In this document: positions 5,479 to 5,884 of the stretch, piece by piece | How positions within the stretch are numbered: position 1 is the stretch's first letter | Layout: each line of letters opens with the position of its first letter | Assembly: GCA_947486885.1 (NCBI GenBank) | Contig: CANKVQ010000035.1 | Coordinates: forward strand, 1-5,884 | Origin: a bacterium | GTDB lineage: Bacteria > Babelota > Babeliae > Babelales > JABDEC01 | Direction: 5' to 3' | DNA length: 5,884 nucleotides | Position numbers and translations under genes: made by a program | Notes under the pieces: generated by a model | Told to the model about the DNA's origin: nothing | The model's input: the letters and a program-made list of their open reading frames with translations, nothing else | Databases searched by the model: none

Positions 5479-5883
5479 TCATGCACGTTTACCGCGTAAA
5501 CCAAAATATACAGCTAAGCCAACACTAAGACCTGTAACAACTGACCCAATAATTTCAGGATTGTTTTCAAAATATTTTTTAATTGTCATACCCATTGTAT
5601 TACATGCTTTACCAACTTTACTAAACTTTTTACAACCTGTAATCGCACCTGCAGTTACCCATACGACACCTATTGTACTAACTGTCGCATCAACAATTTT
5701 ACCGGCAGCATTACTAATAACTCGCGCAGCTAAAAAAACGCCAGTTCGAAATTAATTAATGCATAGGTTTTTAACTACTTTTGGTTTAAAAACTTGAGGT
5801 TTAAATTCTTTAAAATTATAAGCAGCTATTGCTGAACAAATTTGTACGAAGTATGCAATTTTGCTGCGATTCTTAGATGATTC
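5479..5883 (-). pseudogene. C-terminal part of an unidentified membrane-associated protein, interrupted by an in-frame TAA
   Basis: One minus-strand frame is open from the right window edge for 43 codons, meets TAA at 5752-5754, then stays open in the same frame for 90 more codons to TGA at 5479-5481. The downstream part has no ATG, GTG or TTG until an ATG at 5595, so about 50 coding-looking codons would have no start of their own. Those codons are rich in G-first and A/T-third codons like the neighbours. The downstream part includes VWVTAGAITGCKKF and a probable C-terminal membrane helix (IIGSVVTGLSVGLAVYFG) with a basic end (LRGKRA). The upstream part is basic (KEFKPQ, KPKVVKN). I know no family for it. 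The best reading is a gene broken by one nonsense change. Other possibilities are readthrough, a sequencing error, or a 38-residue gene from 5595. The N-terminus lies outside the window. Confidence 0.5.
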
Positions 5884-5884
5884 T

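Noticed and set aside
5561..5755. 64-codon plus-strand frame with hydrophobic product
   Set aside because: It begins with TTG and has no ribosome binding site. The minus frame opposite has better codon character (G-first, A/T-third) and extends to the window edge. The hydrophobicity is probably a shadow of Gly/Ala/Lys codons on the other strand. It cannot be fully excluded.

Overview
The window is AT-rich bacterial DNA, densely coded, with almost everything on the minus strand. Its core is a housekeeping block that reads right to left as ffh - rpsP - trmD - rplS (SRP GTPase, ribosomal protein S16, tRNA m1G37 methyltransferase, ribosomal protein L19). This is the widely conserved ffh/rpsP/trmD/rplS order, but rimM, which usually lies between rpsP and trmD, is missing. 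In its place is a 113-bp gap holding a strong hairpin. TrmD carries a second SPOUT-type methyltransferase domain fused to its C-terminus, and L19 carries a charged C-terminal tail. Chlamydiae also have the rimM-less order. The low G+C, the many small Sec-exported proteins of unknown role and the exported endonuclease/exonuclease/phosphatase protein would suit a reduced, host-associated lineage such as Dependentiae (TM6). The phylum is an inference and is not proven here.

Region by region. Positions 61-490 (+): two overlapping genes for very small exported proteins, one with a glycine-zipper segment and one with a short Arg/Tyr-rich mature peptide. Positions 491-604: the convergent gap, holding a strong intrinsic terminator whose 5' arm is duplicated in a perfect 16-bp tandem repeat. 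Positions 605-4283 (-): the rplS, trmD, rpsP, ffh block, with a plausible extended -10 promoter directly against the ffh ATG that would give a leaderless ffh mRNA. Positions 4402-5439 (-): an exported EEP-superfamily phosphoesterase with an intact catalytic set. Positions 5479-5883 (-): the end of an unidentified membrane-associated protein that enters from the right edge and is split by one in-frame TAA.

The four central genes serve translation and membrane targeting: Ffh brings ribosomes to the membrane, S16 and L19 build the two ribosomal subunits, and TrmD modifies tRNA to hold the reading frame. The flanking genes are lineage-specific, exported or membrane-bound, and have no evident link to that task. 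No tRNA, rRNA, CRISPR array, insertion sequence or attachment site was seen. I found no new multi-gene system. The most interesting points are the altered active site of the fused TrmD, the hairpin in place of rimM, the interrupted frame at the right edge and the overlapping pair of micro-secreted proteins.
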